A DNA stretch of 64,000 nucleotides from Basidiobolus meristosporus CBS 931.73 (GCA_002104905.1 MCFE01000173.1:62001-126000), one strand, 5' to 3'. Shown: positions 1-11,882, numbered from the stretch's first letter. Notes: generated by a model not told the origin, from the sequence alone. Translations and numbers: made by a program.

Positions 1-1642
1 TGATAAGCTAAACACACAACTAATTGATTTGACTAAAAACTGATCTAACCTAAACATTCAAGCAGTAGATCATAACAGAAACTCTCTGGCAAACTTGAGT
101 AGAGAGGTGATCCTGTAATACTTCTGTGAGAAACATCTTGGTACCTTTCCTTGGTGCCTTGCAGAACTGTGTCTTGCAAAGTTAACTAGTGTCAAACACA
201 CTTGATTTGACCAAGTGAAATCAGTCTTCCAGGAAGCAGCTCATAGATATGGCTGCCTTTTTGTGCTGAATTGTATTAGGTTCTCCAATTGATAGATGGT
301 TTGTGGTTAAATAGCCATGTGTTTCCAAGTATCAGGTAGAATTTGCAGTTTCCAAGTATGTAGGCCTGCTGGTCATCAGAGTGATTAATCTCCACTCTTA
401 CTGGCTGAGTGATATTTTTTATTATGAGAGAATTCTCATCAGCTGTTGAGATCTATTTTGATTTGATATGCTCTCAGTGAATTCCAAATTTCAAGGCAAC
501 TTGCTCTGACATATACTTGGGTGATGCTCTCAAGTCAATAAATAACCTGGCAAGTACTTCTTTGAATACTCTATTCAAGTGTAATATTTTCCCTGAGCTT
601 GAAGTAATGTGGGATAAGTATTCTTCTGTCATATGAAAGGTGAGTTCTGAGTCTTTTCAGGCTCATCCTCTCCATTGGTATGTATCAGGGCTTCAACTAA
701 GTTTCTTACTGACAAGTGTCCATCTCTTCTATGAAGGCAGTGCTTGAGATGTGCCAATACTGAAGGTAATTGAAATAAAGTTCTTTCTTCTTGTATTTTC
801 TCAAGGAGGAATTTGGCTATAGAGCATCTATTCCCATTGGGCCTGCTTCTGATTGTCTTCTTTAAAGCAATGTAGCCTTTTTGATCAGACACTCTAGGCT
901 TCTCAGCCCCAAATATAGCTGAGTCATAGACAATAACAATCTTGATGGCTGCTTAAATAGTCTAAGGTCTTCAATAGCTCACCACATTGCAGTTGTATCT
1001 TTCTGCCCCTCAATAAAGTATTTGACTTAACCCAGAGGGCTTGTTCTTTCAACTTGTTGAAGTAGTTATCTATACTTGTAGATGAATTCTTGAACCATTC
1101 CTTTCTCTCTGAATGACTTTAACTTCCTCCTTGGTGGCGTCTGCTGGTGTAGAGTCTCAAAAGCATCCTGTATTTCCGGAGCAAACTCATCCCTGGTAGA
1201 GAACATGGAGCATGCTGTCATAGTGGCTGACCTGATCTTGTTGTAGTACCACCATAAAGTTGCTTCTGCCAAGTAAGAAGCTCTATAATGCAAATTGCTT
1301 TCAGGGTCTGGTTAGCTATTATTGGACTCACTAAGACTCTGACTGATGATTATTGAGGTTCCAGCCACTTCTTATACATATTTGCTAGACCAATTGTTGT
1401 CTAAATATGTTTCCTAATGTGGATGTGGCTGATGACCCACTCAATTGCATCATCATTACCTATTAGGATCCTACTTGATACACCTACTACTGTTTGATAG
1501 GTATCAGATGAATCATCAGCTGACTGATATTGCTGATATGAAAGATAACCCTGATATAGTGATAGGCTAAATACAAAACTGACTGATTTGGCTTAAGTCC
1601 CACTGAGCTTGTACATTCCAGAGGCTGATTGCAATCCTTAAT
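1..1642 (-). mobile_element. Gypsy family A copy G1, internally deleted
   Basis: Minus-strand remnant of the Ty3/Gypsy family seen intact at 13,894-18,829. Bases 1-77 match the outer part of its LTR (ending in cataaca, cut by the window edge). Bases 78 to about 112 match the end of integrase. At about 112 the sequence jumps to the region just before reverse transcriptase, so RT, RNase H and most of integrase are gone. Protease and Gag follow up to about 1,303; the Gag piece at 1,066-1,293 reads ASYLAEATLWWYYNKIRSAT. A degraded 5' LTR occupies about 1,345-1,642. Not functional. LTR limits are approximate because of divergence. Confidence 0.8.
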
Positions 1643-1649
1643 ATTATCA

Positions 1650-2062
1650 TGCAGGGCACAGTTGTTGGGGTTGATCAACCTGCAACTCATCCATAACCAG
1701 TATTCAGATCAAAAACTCCATATGCTACACTCAAGGGGCTTTGGTGAGCAACAATATTTTATAAATTTACATGACTCAGTTTGTGCATGGTGACAAGTGT
1801 GGACAGGTGCCTTTATACAGGCATCAAATGTCCATCAAGACAGTCTTGGTATTCTAGTGACTAACAATTGGTCAATTATGACACTTGTGGCAAAACTTGG
1901 TCTGTGAACCTTGTTGTCTTTCATATGCTGCCTATGTGCTTCATGCCCCAGAGGCTTGTTATAATTGCCACATGTTTGAAACATTGTACCTATATGATTG
2001 TAAAATTCAATGATGAACCGCCACAGTAAGTACACTTAAGTATATGTCCTAAAGTATATCTA
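1650..2062 (-). pseudogene. Tnp2/Plavaka transposase N-terminal fragment P1
   Basis: Minus-strand copy of the start of the transposase at 40,249-41,046. The shared part includes the Cys/His cluster, here CGNYNKPLGHEAHRQHMKD against CGYCGKPLSHEACRQHRKY in the longer copy, followed by the FATSVIIDQLLVT stretch. The second cysteine of the first CxxC pair is lost, several stops follow, and the copy is cut short beside the G1 LTR. The upstream leader (about 2,000-2,040) also matches the leaders at 21,090 and 40,120, so this is an element fragment and not a chance open frame. Confidence 0.6.
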
Positions 2063-2070
2063 ACATGAAG

Positions 2071-2438
2071 TGTTATGATCTGCTGCTTGAATGTTTAAGT
2101 TAGATCAGTTTTTTGTCAAATCAATTAGTTATTGTTTAGGTTATCAGTATGTCAGTATTATCTATCAAATCAGTAACATTAGTCAGCAAATGAATCAGCA
2201 GATCCTATTCAGACAGAAATAGATATATTATGTAGGATCTTATTGGGTGATGATGATGCAATTAAATGAGTTATCAGCCACAGCCTACATTAGGAAATAC
2301 AATTAGTCAGCAATTGATCTGGCAAAATGTATATAAGGAGCTGCTGGAATCTCAATAAAGTTCAGTTCAAGTCTTGGTGAATACAATACCAGCTAAACTC
2401 TGTAATCCTCTACAACTCTTATACCAAGACTTGTAACA
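2071..2438 (+). repeat. 5' LTR of G2 (368 bp)
   Basis: Starts tgttatgatctgctgc and ends acttgtaaca, giving TG...CA ends. A TATA-like tgtatataagga lies near 2,330 and an aataaag poly(A)-type signal about 25 bases downstream, as expected for the U3/R border. The same LTR recurs at 6,639, 13,894, 18,463 and 21,120. Confidence 0.92.
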
Positions 2439-2462
2439 TTAGTAGCAGCAATAACCAGAAAC
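2439..2462 (+). other. Putative primer-binding region of G2
   Basis: The bases directly after the LTR read ttagtagcagcaataacc here and ttggtagcagcaataacc in G4 and G5. TGGTAGC would pair with a tRNA ending GCTACCA, as fungal initiator tRNA-Met does. Only the first seven or so bases can be argued, so the primer identity is an inference. Confidence 0.45.
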
Positions 2463-2513
2463 CTCCCTCCTGAAGAAAGAAGAAACCTCCCTCAAGATGT
2501 TGGACAGTCAAAA

Positions 2514-3590
2514 ATGGAAGAATGCCATGCAGCAAATCCTGGCCAACAGCAACAGTTACTCCTGATCCTCAGCCAACAGCAACAAGGAATGATACCCATG
2601 GCTCAGAGCCAGCAAAGCCCTGTCAAGAGCAACTTTAGTGTCAAGGTCAACCGGTACCATGGCAGAGTCAATGAATACCTGGGAACTTGGCTCTTTCAGA
2701 TTGAAGAAGCTTTTGAAGCTAAAGGAATTGCTCCAGAAAGCAAGTTGCATTATGCAGCTTCTTACCTGGCAGATGCAGCTTTACAGTGGTACCACAACAA
2801 GATCAGGTCAGCCACTATGATGTGATGCTCTACAATCTCTACCTGGGATGAGTTTGTGCCAGAAATTCAGGGTGCCTTTGAGCCCCTATGCTAACAGACA
2901 CTACTAAGAAGAAAGTTGAAGACACTAAGACAAAAAGGAATGGTCCAAGAGTACATCTATGAATATAGATGTCTACTTGGGCAAATTGAAAGAATGGACC
3001 CTGCACATCAAGTTGAATACTTTCTTGATGGGTTAAAGAAAGAACTTGTAAGGAAGTGAATTATCAAGGACCTCAGACTATCAAAGAAGCCATCAAGATT
3101 GCCATTGACTATGACTCAGCTATGTTTGGAGTTGAGAAGCCAACAATTACTAATCAGAGAGGCTACAATCACTATGAAAGAAGACAATCAGAAGCAGTGC
3201 CAATGGAAATAGATGCATTGCAGAAATATTCTACCTCAGAAGAATGTAAGAAGAAAGGATTTTGCTTTAAATTGCCACCAGCAGGGACATATTGTGAGGT
3301 ACTACCCTGAGAGAGGAAATGGACACCAGCCATCAAGAACCTTTAACCATATTGAGGCCATGGAGCATAGTAACATGGTGGATGAACTTGAAGACAACTC
3401 AGAACTCACCTTCTACATGACAGAAGAATACCTATCCCAGATGACGTCAAACTCAGAAAAGCTTTTATACTTGAATGGAGTAATTGTTGGAGTACCTGAC
3501 AAGATCATGTTTGACTCAGGAGCATTGCATGAGTACATGTTAGAGCAATTTGCTCTGAAAGCTGGAATCAACTTGGAACCTACCTAATCA
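2514..3590 (+). pseudogene. Gag and protease region of G2, frameshifted
   Basis: The Gag N-terminus reads [18 protein letters not shown] and runs through the conserved [20 protein letters not shown], with a stop at 2,825. Gag continues in pieces to a CCHC zinc knuckle near 3,258-3,300. The knuckle is disrupted by an extra base (tgctttaaattgcc in place of tgcttcaattgcc in G4) and its last Cys is changed to Tyr. The protease region at 3,440-3,587 keeps the DSGAL motif ([12 protein letters not shown]). The protein would have packaged element RNA and cleaved the polyprotein, but this copy cannot encode either whole. Confidence 0.8.
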
Positions 3591-3626
3591 ACTCCAGTCT
3601 CAACAGCTGATGGCAACTCTCACATA

Positions 3627-5081
3627 ATGAACCGCATTACTCAGCCAGTAAGGATGAAGATCAATGACTATGAAGAAGATCTACAGGCTTATACATTTGG
3701 GAACTGCAAGTTTGACCTTGTACTTGGGAAAACCTGGCTATTTTGTTGTAATCCATCAATCAACTGGAGAACCCATGCTACTCAGATCCAAAAGGACAAC
3801 AAGACCTATGAGCTATTACCAGCCAGGATGCATTTCAACTTGGTCAATTCCAGTACGTGTGAGACAAGTGAACTTAGCAAGACCCAGTTCTGTAGAGCAC
3901 TTAGAAAAGGTACTCAGATGCTCCTCATGGCAGTATTACAGGAGGATTCCGCTACCCCAGCACCCCAGCAGGTCCAGACTCTCTTGAAGAAATATTCAGA
4001 CATGTTCCCAGATGAGCTTGTAAGTCTACCACCAGTTAGAGACGTGGATAATGCCATTGAAACAGGAGATAGCCCTCCAGTGAGTGAGACACCTTACAGA
4101 AAGAGTCCATTGGAGTTGGAAGAGATGAAGAGACAAATAGATCAATTCCTGGAGCAAGGATATATCAGACCCAGTAAGTCATCATGGGGAGTGCCAGTAC
4201 TTTTTGTGAAGAAGAAGGATGGAACACTTAGGATATGCATTGACTACAGAGCCCTCAACTCAGTTGCTGTGAAGCATAAGTACCCCATACCTTGGATTGA
4301 TGAGCTCTTGGACCAACTCAATGGAGCCACTATTTTCAGCAAGATTGACCTCATGTCAGGAGCCAATGAGACCAGGGTGAAGCCAGAAGACATCCCTAAT
4401 ACAGCATTCAGGACCAGATATGGACATTACAAGTACTTAGTGATGAGTTCTGGCCTCACCAATGCCCCTGCAACATTCATGACCCGGATGCAGACTGTCT
4501 TCCAGGAGTATGTAGACAAGTTTGTCATAATCTACCTAGATGATATACTGATATACAACAAGACAAAAGAGGATCCCTTAGTGCATATTGAAAAGGTCTT
4601 GAAGAAGCTAAGAGAGAACAAGCTTTATGGCAAGCTAGCCAAGTGTGAATTCTTCAAGGAACATGTTGAATATCTGGGACAAATAGTGACTAGCACAGGA
4701 GTAACCTTAGACCCTAAGAAGGTTGAAGTCATCAAGAACCTGAAGCAGCCCCATAGCATATCAGAACTCAGATCATTCCATGGAATGGTTTCCTATTATT
4801 GGAGATTTGTCAGGTCCTTTGTAAGTATTGCAGCCCCTTTAACTGAAATCCTCAAGAAAGACAACACCTATAAGTGGGACATAGCTTGTGAGACTGCCTT
4901 TCAGACGCTCAAGAATGAACTTGCTAAACTACCAAACTTAAGAATACCTGACTTCAGAAAAGAGTTTACTCTGTGCACAGATGCTTCAGATTATGCAATT
5001 GGTGAAGTGCTGAGCCAAGAACACAAGGGAAAGGACTACCCTGTTGCCTTTGAATCCCAGAAACTGAACTCAGCAGAATAA
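3627..5081 (+). pseudogene. Gypsy reverse transcriptase and partial RNase H of G2
   Basis: A 484-codon open stretch covering the end of protease, reverse transcriptase and the start of RNase H. RT motifs visible are [25 protein letters not shown] (GYNQ in G4, so damaged), [15 protein letters not shown] and the catalytic [10 protein letters not shown] at about 4,530-4,560. RNase H begins [13 protein letters not shown]. The frame ends at a TAA at 5,079-5,081 where G5 has CAA, a C-to-T change. The product would copy element RNA into cDNA in virus-like particles. The altered GYNQ motif and stops make this copy dead. Confidence 0.85.
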
Positions 5082-6629
5082 AACTATCCAGTCCATGAGA
5101 AGGAGATGCTTGATATAATGCACTGTTTGAAGACATGGAGATGCTATATTGAAGGAGTCAAATGCACTGTAAACACTGATCATGCCTCCCTCAAGTATAT
5201 ATTTACTCAGAAGGTACTCTCTAGAAGAATGACAAGATGAAGTGAATACATTCAGCAATTTGACTTGGAGATGGTCAACTGCCCTGGAAAAAACAATACG
5301 GTTGCTGATGCCTTATCAAGATTAGATCAAGTTGCACAACTCAACTTGGTGCATGTACCAGATTGGCCTAGCCTATTACCAAAGTACTTGGAGGACCAAG
5401 CCATTCCTAATGAGGTGGATGAAGATATCAAGAACATAATCTGGGATGAAGCCAGCAAATTTGTAGTACGGGATAAATCACTCTACTGAGTTGTTGATGG
5501 ATGCCCTACTGCTTATAACCCTTATGTTTCTTGCTTGGATTTAATACATAAACTACATAATGGGTATGGACATCTTGGAATTGAAGGAACCTATAGTCTT
5601 GTCAAACCCAGAGCATGGTGGCCCAGAAGGAAACAAGACATTGAGAAGCTAGTGAAACATGCCCAAATTGCCAGATCAACCAAGGCCAACCACAGAGAAT
5701 TTCCTAACTCTTTCCCTTGGAGCCTGTAAGATCATTTGACAGATGGGGAATTGAGTTTATTGGAAGACTGCCAACTACCAGAAAATGCAACCATTGGATC
5801 CTAGTAGCAATTGAACATGCTACAAAATGGCCAGTGGCTAAAGCTGTACCTATAGCCAGTGAGCAAGAAGTTGCAAGTTTTGTCTACCATGAGATCCTTA
5901 TGAAGTTTGGATGCCCTGTAGAGATTCTATCTGATAGAGGTGCAAACTTTATGGCAAAGATATTGGAGGCTTACCTGGAAATGCAGCAGATCCAACACTT
6001 GAAAACCTAGGCATATCACCCCAGAACTAATGGAGTCACTGAGCAGTTTAATGAATTATTTGGAAAAATGCTGACCAAGTATGCAAATGGAGTTGTCAGT
6101 AGATGGGATGAGTATATAGACCAAGCACTCTTTGCATGCAGAGTCAGAGCACACAACACCACCCAGCAATCACCATTTTACTTACTGTATGGATGTGTAC
6201 CAAGGATTCCAGGATATCTCACACAACCAAAGCTTACAGACACCTTAGAAGATGAACTCAGTCAGCCAAGTAGACACCAGCAACTGGAACAAAGACGTCA
6301 AGAGGCACAGACCAAAGTATCTCAATGTGCAGAAAAGATGAAGCAGAGATTTGATAAGACTATAGCACCAGATGCATTGACAGTTGGGAACTTTGTATTG
6401 CTAAGAAACAATACTTGGAAGAAGTTTGAGCCATAATGGACAGGACCATTCAAGATCATCAGAGAATGGCCATTTGCAACTTACCAACTGGTGGACAAAC
6501 AAGGCAATATCCGGGAAGACTTAGTGCATAGGGACAGACTCAAGCTTGCAAGACCTGCCGATAATACTGAACCATCAATGTATTGGTATCACAAGAAAAG
6601 AGATTCAGGAGGACCCTCTCAACTTTAGC
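5082..6629 (+). pseudogene. RNase H end and integrase of G2, several stops
   Basis: Continuation of pol. RNase H ends at VLSRRMTR followed by a TGA (near 5,240) where G5 has a TGG. Integrase pieces follow: the zinc-binding part GYGHLGIEGTYSLVKPRAWW (the CPNC pair is damaged), the core with IEFIGRLPTTRKCNHWILVA and EILSDRGANFMAK, then a stop at 6,008-6,010. The last piece, at 6,068-6,436, reads ALFACRVRAHNTTQQSP and ends in a stop. The C-terminal region up to the polypurine tract is readable in other frames. Non-functional. Confidence 0.82.
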
Positions 6630-6638
6630 AGGGGAGAA
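6627..6638 (+). other. Polypurine tract of G2
   Basis: agcaggggagaa sits directly before the 3' LTR. The matching reverse complement ttctcccct is at the same place in G4 (14,261-14,269). This is the plus-strand primer site for retroelement cDNA synthesis. Confidence 0.75.
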
Positions 6639-7013
6639 TGTTATGATCTGCCGCTTGAATGTTCAAGTTAGATCAGTTTTTAGTCAAATCAGTTAGTTAT
6701 TTGTTTAGGTTATCAGTATATCAGTATTATCTATCAAATTGGTAACATTAGTCAGCAAATGAATCAGCAGATGCTTATCATAGAGAAATAAATATATTAA
6801 GTAGAATCTTATTGGGTGATGATGATGCAATTAAATGAGTCATCAGCCACAGCCTACATTAGGAAATACAATTAGTCAGTAAATGATCTGGCAAAATGTA
6901 TGTATATATAAGAAGCTGCTGGAACCTCAATAAAAATCAGTTCAAGTTTTAGTGAATACAATACCAGCTAAACTCCCTATTCCACTACAACTCATATACA
7001 AAGACTTGTAACA
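6639..7013 (+). repeat. 3' LTR of G2 (375 bp)
   Basis: Starts tgttatgatctgccgc and ends acttgtaaca. It is slightly longer than the 5' LTR because of small insertions near its TATA box (atgtatatatataag). Confidence 0.92.
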
Positions 7014-7079
7014 AGTCCATCCAAGCAGAGCTGAGCTCCTCAAGCAAGTGGCAACAAAATAGCATGTAACTGCAAGGGT

Positions 7080-7455
7080 ACAGGTACAGGAATAACTTGT
7101 GGCAATTTAAGAAGTGATTTGGATAAAAGGAACTTATCAAGAAATAGTGAAAACAGTTGAACTGTCGCTTATTAATAAAGAAGCTAATATTTATACGTTT
7201 GTAGAAGTAATGCAGCTGTAACACTAAGTAAAGAGGGCTTCTCAATATTCAGGAGCATTCTGTAACGGTTTTGGGGTTAGTACATAATGTTGAGTAATAG
7301 TGCTAACTGACTATATGGGAATAATCAAATAATCATAGATCTGAAGAAAGTGGCAAAGCTAGAGCTGTAAATTATTCCCACAGTGACCAAGACTAGTCCA
7401 GAATTGTTTAGTAAATTTCTAGCTGCTGAATGATTCCAAATACTCCAATATTTCA
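7080..7455 (+). repeat. Repeat Y, copy 1
   Basis: This stretch aligns over its length to the reverse complement of about 11,500-11,880, which is inserted in another element's gag. Shared landmarks are gaacttatcaaga, ttgtagaagta, cagctgtaacac and cagtgaccaagactagtc. I do not recognise its coding content. It begins soon after the G2 3' LTR. Confidence 0.55.
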
Positions 7456-7459
7456 ACAT

Positions 7460-7610
7460 AACTGACAAGAACCAATGCACCAGCACAGCAGTAATCAGGG
7501 AAAAAACATAGTACATCTCAAAAAGCACTCAGTCTGAAGAGTAGAAAGGAGCTGGTGATGTCAAAAACCAGCAGCAACCTCAGCCACCTGTGGAAATACT
7601 GCGTATGTAT
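7460..7610 (+). repeat. Short fragment of element E Gag-like gene
   Basis: The bases accaatgcaccagcacagca and the following aagcactcag region resemble 25,670-25,760, the repeat-containing part of the E gene. No open frame remains. The assignment rests on this short similarity. Confidence 0.35.
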
Positions 7611-7639
7611 TTGAAATAAGTTGGATAGCAGGAAAATCT

Positions 7640-8160
7640 GGGTGGTCTCCACTGACTGATACATTGAGTAGCAATGCAGTTATTATACTTATTGCAGCAC
7701 TCTATAAGTGTAATTGTCTGGTGAGTACTAGCAGAGTTGCAGAAGTATATTGGCTAATCATTGCCTCATGTTGACAAGCCTCAGATTTCCCTAAAACTTA
7801 GTATCTCATTAATTCTAGATCACTCACATATATCTTGCAAACTAATATCTGAGTTTTTAATTTGTGATATATCACTCAACCAAGTGCTAGCCTATTCTGT
7901 ATTAGTAATAAGGTGTACTTGTAATGATTTTGATTTCTAACTCTCCTAATACTTTCATACAGTTTAGACTTACCATGGAGATGTGTATATTATGGTTGGA
8001 ATTAAAACTGCAGTCGGCCAATTAAAAAATGGACTAAGATCCTCTTCACTATATACTAAGGATTGCACAACTCTGCAGTAACTATGTACAGACCATTACT
8101 ATTAATTAGATACTTAAGGGTGCTACCAAGGTATAAGCTGGCAAATATAAATGTACCAGC
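7640..8160. other. AT-rich stretch with LTR-like similarity, no gene
   Basis: No recognisable gene. Bases about 7,770-7,930 (cttgcaaactaatatctgag) resemble about 12,260-12,420, which looks like a diverged Copia-type LTR inserted in G3. The rest is unassigned AT-rich sequence. Confidence 0.3.
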
Positions 8161-8161
8161 A

Positions 8162-8905
8162 CAGCATTAATCAAAGGGTGCCAAATTGACCCATCTGTGA
8201 CAAGTTATATAGTAGTACACCCAACAGGCTAGACAGACATACACTTGGCCACAGAGAGTGAACCTTTGTTATAAACCTTCATGAAAAACAGTGCCAAGGC
8301 TTCACTCCCACTGCTGTAGAAAATTAGTGTTATGACCTTTTTATTGTGATCATTACTGTTCATGATGTGAAAGAGCACAGAAGGATTGAAGTCATGCATT
8401 CAATACTCAACACCTATGGCATTCTGAATCTAGCCCCAGAGATCTCTAGTATGTCACTTAATGGCATGTCACTATTGTGGTCCACAGGAATTATCTGTCA
8501 CAAAAAGTTTGTATATAGGTCTTAGTTTAGGGCAAATATCTAATTATAGTGCCAAATGGTACCAGTGGACCAAGAGAGTACCATGCATCTTTGTGACATG
8601 TTACTAACCTCTGGAGCTACATTTGGAGTGCCGTGGGTATCAAGCACCAATTGCATTTCTTCAGTCCTTCTGTGCTTTTATACATTGTGAGCAATAGCAA
8701 TCCCAATAAAATGGTCAAAAAAGGATTTTCTCCAGCACAGTGAGTGATACTCAGAAGAAGCTTTGTGTGCTTGTGTTGAACTATGTTTCACACTTTTTTA
8801 CCAAGTACAGCTTTCCTATGCCTCTCTGGCATGCTATGGCACTATTTGGCACTCATGGCTCAATGTGGCACCATCCAGCAGATAAAGCCGTTTGTTCTCA
8901 GGAAG
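8162..8905. mobile_element. Foldback element, diverged copy
   Basis: The left part (about 8,162-8,510) is the approximate reverse complement of the right part (about 8,540-8,905), with a short centre containing gtataggtcttagtttaggg. The whole unit aligns to the better-kept foldback element at 38,194-38,925. It has no coding capacity. The arms here are much more diverged than in the second copy, so this is the older insertion. Exact ends and target duplication are not clear. Confidence 0.7.
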
Positions 8906-10079
8906 TACACCTACATATGTCTAGATTAGCAGCAATAACTGCCACAGAGTATCTCTAGACTACAAAGGATATTGTTGTTATAGACAATCATATGGATTAA
9001 TGGACATTGGCTAATATTCTGGTGGCATTACTATCTCATTAGCTCTCTGGATGCTGTGTATATTGTTCTCCATAGAGATGCTACTTTAAACACTCTGCAG
9101 ATTTGATGAAAGTAATGTTGACCTAAACAAGTTGCTAAGTAACTAATTAGCTCATTTCTGATAACAAACTTGTTCCAGCTTCCTAGCACACAAATCTCAG
9201 TTAGTTTCATAGGTTCCACCATTGTTAAAAATCTTGGGTCTAATAATATTGTGTTGTACTTGCTATTACTGTCATCTCTTATTCCCACACTAATTTTTGC
9301 TTATCTTTACTCAATGTCAAGCAGCTGAGTACAGAAAAAGCATATCTCAATCCCTCAGTAGTTGCTTTACCCAACTTATTGTTAGCTTATGGATATCCCA
9401 GCCACACAGTGTAAATTCATAAGTTTTGATGTCTTGACTCTACATGCAATAGCTTTGATGGCAGAGTTGTCTACAAGCTTTACCATTGTAGGAGTAGTAA
9501 TCTGACTGTTGAAACACTGATGTTTATTAGATATATGTTGCAATGTTTCAAGGTTGGCAGCTTGCCCATTACTATGCCAAGCTAAACTCTGGTATATAGT
9601 TGCATATAGCAGTTCTTTTATATTCAGATTGCTGGCCTGTATTAATTTTTGTTGTTTGCCTACTTGTTTCTTCTAACTTTATCTTGGCAAGCTTCCTGGT
9701 CTCTTATAGCTGTGACAGCACCATATGTATGTTGGGTCCATTGCTTTCTGTTTGCTTCTCTTTGCCTTTCTATTACAAATAAAGCTCATGTTTGATTTTA
9801 TCTACTTAATCATTTTATCTGAGTTCTTTGCAATGGGTATTTATTGAGCCCAGTCCAAAAATAAATTGTCTACTCTCCCTTGAAATGAAAGCATGCTCTG
9901 TTCATAAACATCGGGTGTGCTGCATAGTAGAAAGTATCTATATTTCATTGACTTAATCAACCATAATACTAATACAATTCTCTGCTAGTGTCTCTATTCT
10001 GTTAATATGATGTGGCTCATTGTGCTCATGTTACAAGTGTGAAATTAAGATATGTAGAGGCATAGGGAATTTGGCCAAT
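8906..10079. other. AT-rich stretch, no recognised gene
   Basis: No recognisable gene or LTR. On the minus strand 9,031-9,288 is open (it includes NTILLDPRFLTMVEPMKLTE) and there is a further readable piece near 9,430-9,500 (NSAIKAIACRVK). This might be an old element's coding remnant, but I cannot name a family. Confidence 0.3.
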
Positions 10080-11499
10080 GCTCTATTTCCCAGAACTTGA
10101 GCCAATCCTTATTGAAGTCTCAGCAGCTTCTTTTCTATATTGTGTCAGATCAATTGCTGAATGATTACATATCATAAGGCAAGTTGTGGCTGATGACTTA
10201 CTCAATTGCATCATTGACACCATTTAGATCCTACCTCATGTATCTATTTCTGTCTGAGAAGGAGCTGCTGATCAATATCGCAAATTCAATGTGAAATACT
10301 GCTATACTTGTGCACCAAGTGTTCCTCTTTTATCTTGTGGTATATCAATATGCTGTCTAGGAAGATTACCACAAACCTCTCTAAGTACCTCTGGAGGACT
10401 ATTTGCATCAAGGTCATGAATGTTGCAGGTGCATTGGTAAGGCAAAAGCTCAAGACTAAGTACTTGTAATGCTCATATCTGGTCCTGAATGCTGCCTGAG
10501 GAACATCATCTGGCTTCACCTTAATTGGGTTGTATCCTGACATGAGGTCAATCATGCTCAATATAGTGGCTCCACTGAAATTGACCAAGTTAAAGTCCAG
10601 TCTGGCAGGTTGTACATCATAGGTCTTGGTGTCCTGTTGAATCTGAAGAGCATTAGTGCTCAGTTCATTGGTGGATTTCAACAAAATGGCCAGGTCAAAA
10701 CTGCAGTTCCCAAATATATAGGCCTGTAGGCCATCTTTGTGGTCATTAAACTTCATTCTTACAGGCTAAGTAATATGGTTGATTATGTGAGAGTTCCCAT
10801 CAGCTGCTTTGACAGATGAGGGATTGGTGGGTTCTGAGTTAATTCCAGCTTTCAGGGCATATTGCTCTGATATGTACTCAAGTGATACTTTTGAGTTAAT
10901 CATGGTCTTGGCAGATATTCCATTAATAATCCATTCTGGCATAATAGCTTTCCTGAGTTTGAGGTTCTTTGGGAGGAGTATTATTCTGTTATATAAAAGG
11001 TGGGTTTGGAGTCTTCATCTGATTCATACTCCATGTTACTATACTCAAGGGCTTCAATATGATTAAAGGTTCTGGTTGACTGGTGTCCATTCCCTCTCTC
11101 AGGGTAGTACCTCACAATATGTCCCTGCTGGTGGCAATTTAAAGCAAAATCCTTTCTTTTGACATTCTTTTTTGATGGGATACTTCTGCACAGCATCTAT
11201 TTCCATTTGCACTGCTTCAGATTGTCTTCTTTCATAGTGACTATAGCCTCTCTGTTTAGTCAACGTGGGCTTCCCAACTTCAAACACAACTGTACCATAG
11301 CTATTGGCATTCTTGTTGGATTCTTCAATAGTCTGAGGCCATTGATAATTCACTTCCATGCAAGTACTTTCTTTCAAGCCATGCAGAAGGTATTCCACTT
11401 GATCCAGGGGGTCCATTCTTTCAATTTGTTCAATTAAACATCTATATTTATAAATGTACTGTTGAACCAATCCTCTCTGTCTGAGTGTCATCAATTTAC

Positions 11500-11882
11500 T
11501 GTTGAAATAATGAACTATTTGGTAACATTCAGCAGCTAAAAACTTACTTAGCAACTCTAGACTAGTCTTGGTCACTGTAGGACTTATTTGCAGCCCCAAG
11601 TTTGCCAGTTTCTTTGTATCTATCAGCCTATGATTATTCCCCTAAAGCAAAGATCAAAATAACACTTTTTACCAAACATTAAGTACTAGCCCTGAAACTG
11701 TCACAGAGTGCTCCTGAATGTAAAGAAACCCTCCTTAATTGGTGTTACAGCTGTGCTACTTCTACAAAGGTACAAATACTGAACCTCTTTATGAATAAGC
11801 AACAGTTCAACTATTATTGCTCTATCTTGATAAGTTCCTTGATTCCAAATCACCTCTTGCAACACATACTTCTTTGTGGTGT
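11500..11882 (-). repeat. Repeat Y, copy 2, inside G3 gag
   Basis: Interrupts Gag between the HQQT region and LRQRG. It matches 7,080-7,455 in opposite orientation. Read on the minus strand it is coding-like in two blocks (IIVELLLIHKEVQYLYLC, then KTSLELLSKFLAAE) separated by a gt...ctttag stretch that could be an intron. Function unknown. Confidence 0.5.

Larger units (their letters stand above)
2071..7013 (+). mobile_element. Gypsy family A copy G2, both LTRs, decayed
   Basis: A full-span Ty3/Gypsy element: 5' LTR, primer-binding region, gag, protease, RT, RNase H, integrase, polypurine tract and 3' LTR. The LTRs differ by many substitutions and small indels, so insertion is old. The frame is broken by at least one frameshift in the zinc knuckle and by several stops. 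The bases next to the LTRs (tgaag on the left, agtcc on the right) do not match, so no target duplication is visible; flank decay or recombination could explain this. The order PR-RT-RH-INT fits Ty3/Gypsy, and no chromodomain is seen after integrase. Confidence 0.92.

Noticed and set aside
2066-7018. Target-site duplication for Gypsy G2
   Set aside because: The flanks are tgaag and agtcc, which do not match at 4 or 5 bases.
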